Of a stretch of 64,000 bases of DNA, positions 60,717 to 64,000 are shown one piece after another. The stretch is from Asterias rubens. Its lineage: Eukaryota > Echinodermata > Asteroidea > Forcipulatida > Asteriidae. The notes under the pieces were generated by a model. The model was not told the DNA's origin. It was given only the letters and a program-made list of their open reading frames with translations, and did not search any database. Within the stretch, counting starts at the first letter, position 1, and the number at the start of each line of letters is the position of its first letter. A program made the position numbers and the translations under genes. The stretch covers positions 3,894,554 to 3,958,553 of the forward strand of contig NC_047070.1 in NCBI RefSeq assembly GCF_902459465.1, written 5' to 3'.

Positions 60717-63477
60717 CTATGACTCCATGACTCTGTGAATCTTGTTGATTCTTCCAATTATCTCTCCTTCCCTCTCGACCAATTTATCTGAAATTTCACT
60801 CTGCAAGAAAAAGAACATAACAAAAGCAATCATGAACAAATGATTTAGAAAACAGTTATTAGGCATTCATTACTTATTCAGCTATAGACCCTTGCAATAC
60901 GCGCAGCGTACTCACATGTGCCTATCCTGGGTGTCAAAATGGTATACAAACATGCACAAAAGAGAGTTGACACCCACAATTATGCGCATTGTTCGGGGGC
61001 GCGTTCTGTGTTGTGTAAGAAACCAATATAGATAATAGCTCCCCCTTGCAAAACGCGAAACGCTACAGGTAAGCTGAGGTCACCCGCTTGTTTTTACCCA
61101 CAGAGAACAGCTATTGTCCAATGATCTGCCTCCTTTTTGAGAATGTGACGTCATATGCAATGGGTCTGTAGCGCAGAAAATTGCACATGCACAGTAAGAA
61201 GGGAAAAGTGATTCAATTAATCACAGAATTTGACAGTAAGCAGAGCCATGAAATTGGGCTTTAAAGAATCCCATTACCTGTAGGCCAGCGAAGAGCTCCT
61301 TTGATACGACGTCAAACATTGCCTTGACTTCATCAGCTGATACACCGGCGAGAACATCTTCTTGTTTCCCAGCATCAGCTTCCTCTGGGGCTGTGAGAGA
61401 ATGCAGTTGGGAGTAAATTTATGAAAGTTACTATGGAATTACTTTAAAATAAAATGGACCTGCTCGATGAATTAATATACAGATTTTTCACATTTATGAA
61501 AAGTTCAACCCTGTTGACCTGTTTTGGCTTGTTTCTCCACAATGATATTTTTGACAAACGACTTATTTAGTTTGATCGCATCATATTTGAATTGATTGAA
61601 AAGCTTTATCATGGCCAACAGTTTAATGGCGAGTCGATCAAGTGCACCTGGAGGTTTGGGGGGGGGGGGGGGGGTAATAGAGGTCCCTGGGGCACCCTAA
61701 TATCCAGCTCTTACCTAGGTCCTCTTCAACCCTCGGCGTCTTCTCAGTTTCTTGAGTCTCCTCGACATCGTCCTGTACCTGAGGTTCAGGGGTCGGAGTA
61801 GGAGGGGCGGGTGCAATATGCTTCAAGTACACCTCCTCTCGAATACCCTCATCCAGGGGTGGCGGGTAGGGCATCGCGGCGGGAGGGAGCACTTCAACTA
61901 AAAGCTGTTGACCAAAATTATTTACATTACAGTATTTGTATAAAATTCACTTCAACGAGTTTAACCGCCAAAAATGTTGTTTTCATATTCACTACCTTAT
62001 GGAGACCGAGAACAAAACAGAAAAGTGAAAACAAAGGGTCTACATCATAGAGTTATATATAAGAACTAGAGCGCGCACTGGCCTATATACGCGCCCCGGC
62101 ATGCGCTCAGGCGGCCATTTTCTAAGTTGACAAAACAGCTATCTCACAGCATGTGTTTGTGCGGCCATTTTGTAAGTTGAACAAACACATCGTGTGAGCA
62201 TTCAATAAAAAAAAAATCAAACGTGTATTTCATATTCAACGCGCGTGCAGAATGACGCGCTTGTCATCTTGCGGTCCCGTGGCGTTTGTGCACGAAGCAT
62301 CACTCGTGCGCCCTCTAGTTCTTATATATAACTCTATGGTCTACATAGGGGGAATTCTAAAGACTGGGTTTCTTTACAAGGAATTTTGTGTGTAAAGTCA
62401 ATAGGAGGTTCTTAACTACAGGGACAAAGGAAACAACAAAGGATGTCTCCACAGGGATGCAAACATCAGAATGTGTCGGTAGACCTTTTTAATCTATTTT
62501 GTAAAAAGTCACCAGACTGTGTGTATGTCTGTGACCAATTTTAACTGCCCTTGGAGTGGGATAATATTTGTTGTATATACCAATTAATCTGCTCGTTATA
62601 TCTGCCAACATATTTTGGGAGGGTTAGTTCTTGAACTTGTAATCTACTTACCTCTGTCCCGACAATCTCTTCCGTTCTTTCTGAATGAAACAGAAACTCA
62701 TACATTCTATGATGTTGGAAGAACCTGAGTAAGAGAATATTATATTTTGTTAATCTAAGGGATGTTAAATTTGCATCGGGATAAGGAATATTATTTGGTT
62801 TTACCATACCTCAGTGTTTACTCACACATTGTTGTATGGGTAGAACCAAACAAAATGCTTTGTAATTGCTTTTTTTTACATCTTGTTTCCGTGCATCGTT
62901 TACCGTTTGGTGTGGAAAAACTGGCTAGCTTGAAGTTTGACATCATCCTTTAAAAAAGAGATTTGTTTTCTTTCAAACTTAAATTTTTTTCTTAAAACTG
63001 CACAATTAATTTTCACTCAAATTGTGACAGATGCTGCCATTTAAACATTACAAACATATAAATACTTTCACATCTCGAACAATGCACAAAATACATGTAA
63101 ATGAAAAGTTGTGTGCACATGGCTGATGGCGTGATTTAGTGTCGAGATCCTGACAATAAGTTATTCAACATTTTTAATTAACTAGTGAAATATCACTAAC
63201 TGATGTTTTTTTTAAAATATGATCTTAATGTTTTGGGTCAAAATTGGCAAAAAAATCAGACCTGACATCTTGAAGAATATTGAAACATAAGAAAAAATAT
63301 GTTTTATTTTTGTACAAATCTTGATAACTTACGTAGTCTTCAGGAAATCTGTGATTGTTTTGGCGTGATCCAAATCAAAGAAATCCAGACCTCCACTCTG
63401 GCTGCCATCCTCAGTCCCAATACCCACAAGAAGTTTACGAAACTCGCACAAATTGTCTGACAAGGACAACTGTTTAT
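60717..63477 (-). CDS. CFAP119: Probable CFAP119/CCDC189-like ciliary protein, 3' part
   Basis: Five exons with matching phases: 63333-63477, 62652-62724, 61715-61904, 61278-61390, 60717-60800 (stop TAG at 60717-60719). The first two encode LCEFRKLLVGIGT, LDFFDLDHAKTITDFLKTTF and FQHHRMYEFLFH; the order (FRxLL, D-helix, TxFxHxxxYxFxF) resembles what I recall of CFAP119 (CCDC189/C16orf93). The third is rich in Pro and Glu (APAPPTPTPEPQVQDDVEE), and the last two form a helical end (DEVKAMFDVVSKELFAGLQ, EIIGRINKIHRVMES) that may be a coiled coil. The upstream exon must end in phase 1 and lies beyond the right edge. CFAP119 is known as a sperm/flagellar protein. The identification rests on memory of the family, so it is tentative; the gene itself is well supported by splice phases. 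Confidence 0.6.
61658..61674. repeat. G run (17)
   Basis: Seventeen G in a row, intronic, 41-57 bp after the donor of the Pro-rich exon at 61715 (minus sense). Such runs are prone to length errors in assembly. Confidence 0.95.
62046..62338. mobile_element. TIR element with CATAGAGTTATATATAAGAA ends
   Basis: Left CATAGAGTTATATATAAGAA then CTAGAG; right CTCTAG then TTCTTATATATAACTCTATG: 26-bp perfect inverted termini. Inside, GCGGCCATTTTCTAAGTTGA and GCGGCCATTTTGTAAGTTGA repeat in tandem, and the rest is GC-rich. It lies in the intron between the 62652 and 61904 exons. Confidence 0.93.
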
Positions 63478-63554
63478 CTGAAAGAAATAAAACAATTTAT
63501 ATCTAAAAAAGGTTTGGGGGAAAAATACAACTTTCTGAAAAGCTCTTTGTAGAT

Positions 63555-63765
63555 CAACTCAATCCATACACTTCTACTAGAAACCTCCGTTCAGCTAACA
63601 AAGACACCCTTGTAATCCCTAATATTGCCACCAAACTATAATGGTCAATGTAGTTGTAAATTTTGCTGCACCTCATTTATGGAACAATCTCCCTCTACAC
63701 ATCAAACAAGCTGCCACTGTCTCACGTTTCAAGATGAAGACATTACTGGCTGGTCACTGTTAACA
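63555..63765 (+). mobile_element. LINE remnant (RT C-terminal part)
   Basis: In two frames the sequence reads YTSTRNLRSANKDTLVIPN and then VNFAAPHLWNNLPLHIKQA with FKMKTLLAGH, the end region also seen in the element at 48546-49931 (APFLWNSLPVHIRQA...FKSLLKTH). Frameshift and stop codons show it is dead. It lies upstream of the first visible exon of the ciliary gene, antisense to it. Confidence 0.8.
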
Positions 63766-64000
63766 TTATGAGAGGGTGCTATAACTATTAAATCCAAATT
63801 GTAAGTATATTCCCAGAGTTTGAGAACTCCATTCAAGTTACAATACAAGCGCAGCAAGATGGCTGAAATAGCGTCAATTTCACAGTGGCACAAATTTCTT
63901 GCACTTTATAACCTATTGAACCTCACATGACAATGTTTCAGCCAACCAGAATACACAACCAACAAGAGGTGTGAATAGCATCCTTATTAAAAGCGTATTT

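Overview
The window is eukaryotic: small phase-matched exons with GT/AG splice sites, long AT-rich introns and dense short inverted-repeat transposons. The gene set (a metazoan PERK kinase, a USP37-type deubiquitinase fragment, a secreted F-type lectin) and the style of the repeats suggest a marine deuterostome, most plausibly an echinoderm such as a sea star. That taxon call is inference; no species-specific marker is visible.

Genes, left to right. 1-13 kb has no convincing gene; it holds satellites, MITEs and SINEs. 13.05-19.45 kb (minus) carries at least five exons of a USP37-like deubiquitinase, apparently broken: one extra base in the HLKRY exon, at least one missing exon, and no catalytic Cys or His box seen. 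26.99-30.07 kb (minus) is a complete five-exon gene for a 291-residue secreted protein: signal peptide, F-type (fucolectin) domain, PAN/apple domain. 35.70-37.26 kb (plus) is a probable three-exon gene for an 85-residue coiled-coil protein of unknown role. 41.85-56.31 kb (minus) is a complete 15-exon EIF2AK3/PERK gene; every splice phase agrees and the product is 1082 residues with intact kinase motifs. 60.72-63.48 kb (minus) is the 3' part (five exons) of a probable cilia/flagella-associated gene resembling CFAP119/CCDC189; its 5' end lies beyond the window.

Mobile and repetitive DNA fills the rest. Several hairpin MITE families have TTAA at their ends (piggyBac-like). One has eight copies (18.3, 24.1, 30.9, 31.4, 33.2, 42.8, 43.4 and 56.4 kb), several inside introns. 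Two copies of another sit inside tRNA-derived SINEs. A 5'-truncated non-LTR retrotransposon with a 461-codon open reverse-transcriptase frame lies antisense in PERK intron 8. A 32-bp tandem array adjoins the PERK exon 4 acceptor. Two inverted histone-type 3' stem-loops lie at 39.86 and 39.94 kb with no histone gene nearby.

Functionally the genes are unrelated: ER-stress signalling (PERK), secreted glycan recognition (lectin), a ubiquitin-pathway remnant and a ciliary protein. No operon-like or biosynthetic cluster is visible. The points most worth following are the lectin-PAN architecture, the USP37 lesions, the orphan histone stem-loops and the repeat array that copies a splice-acceptor region.
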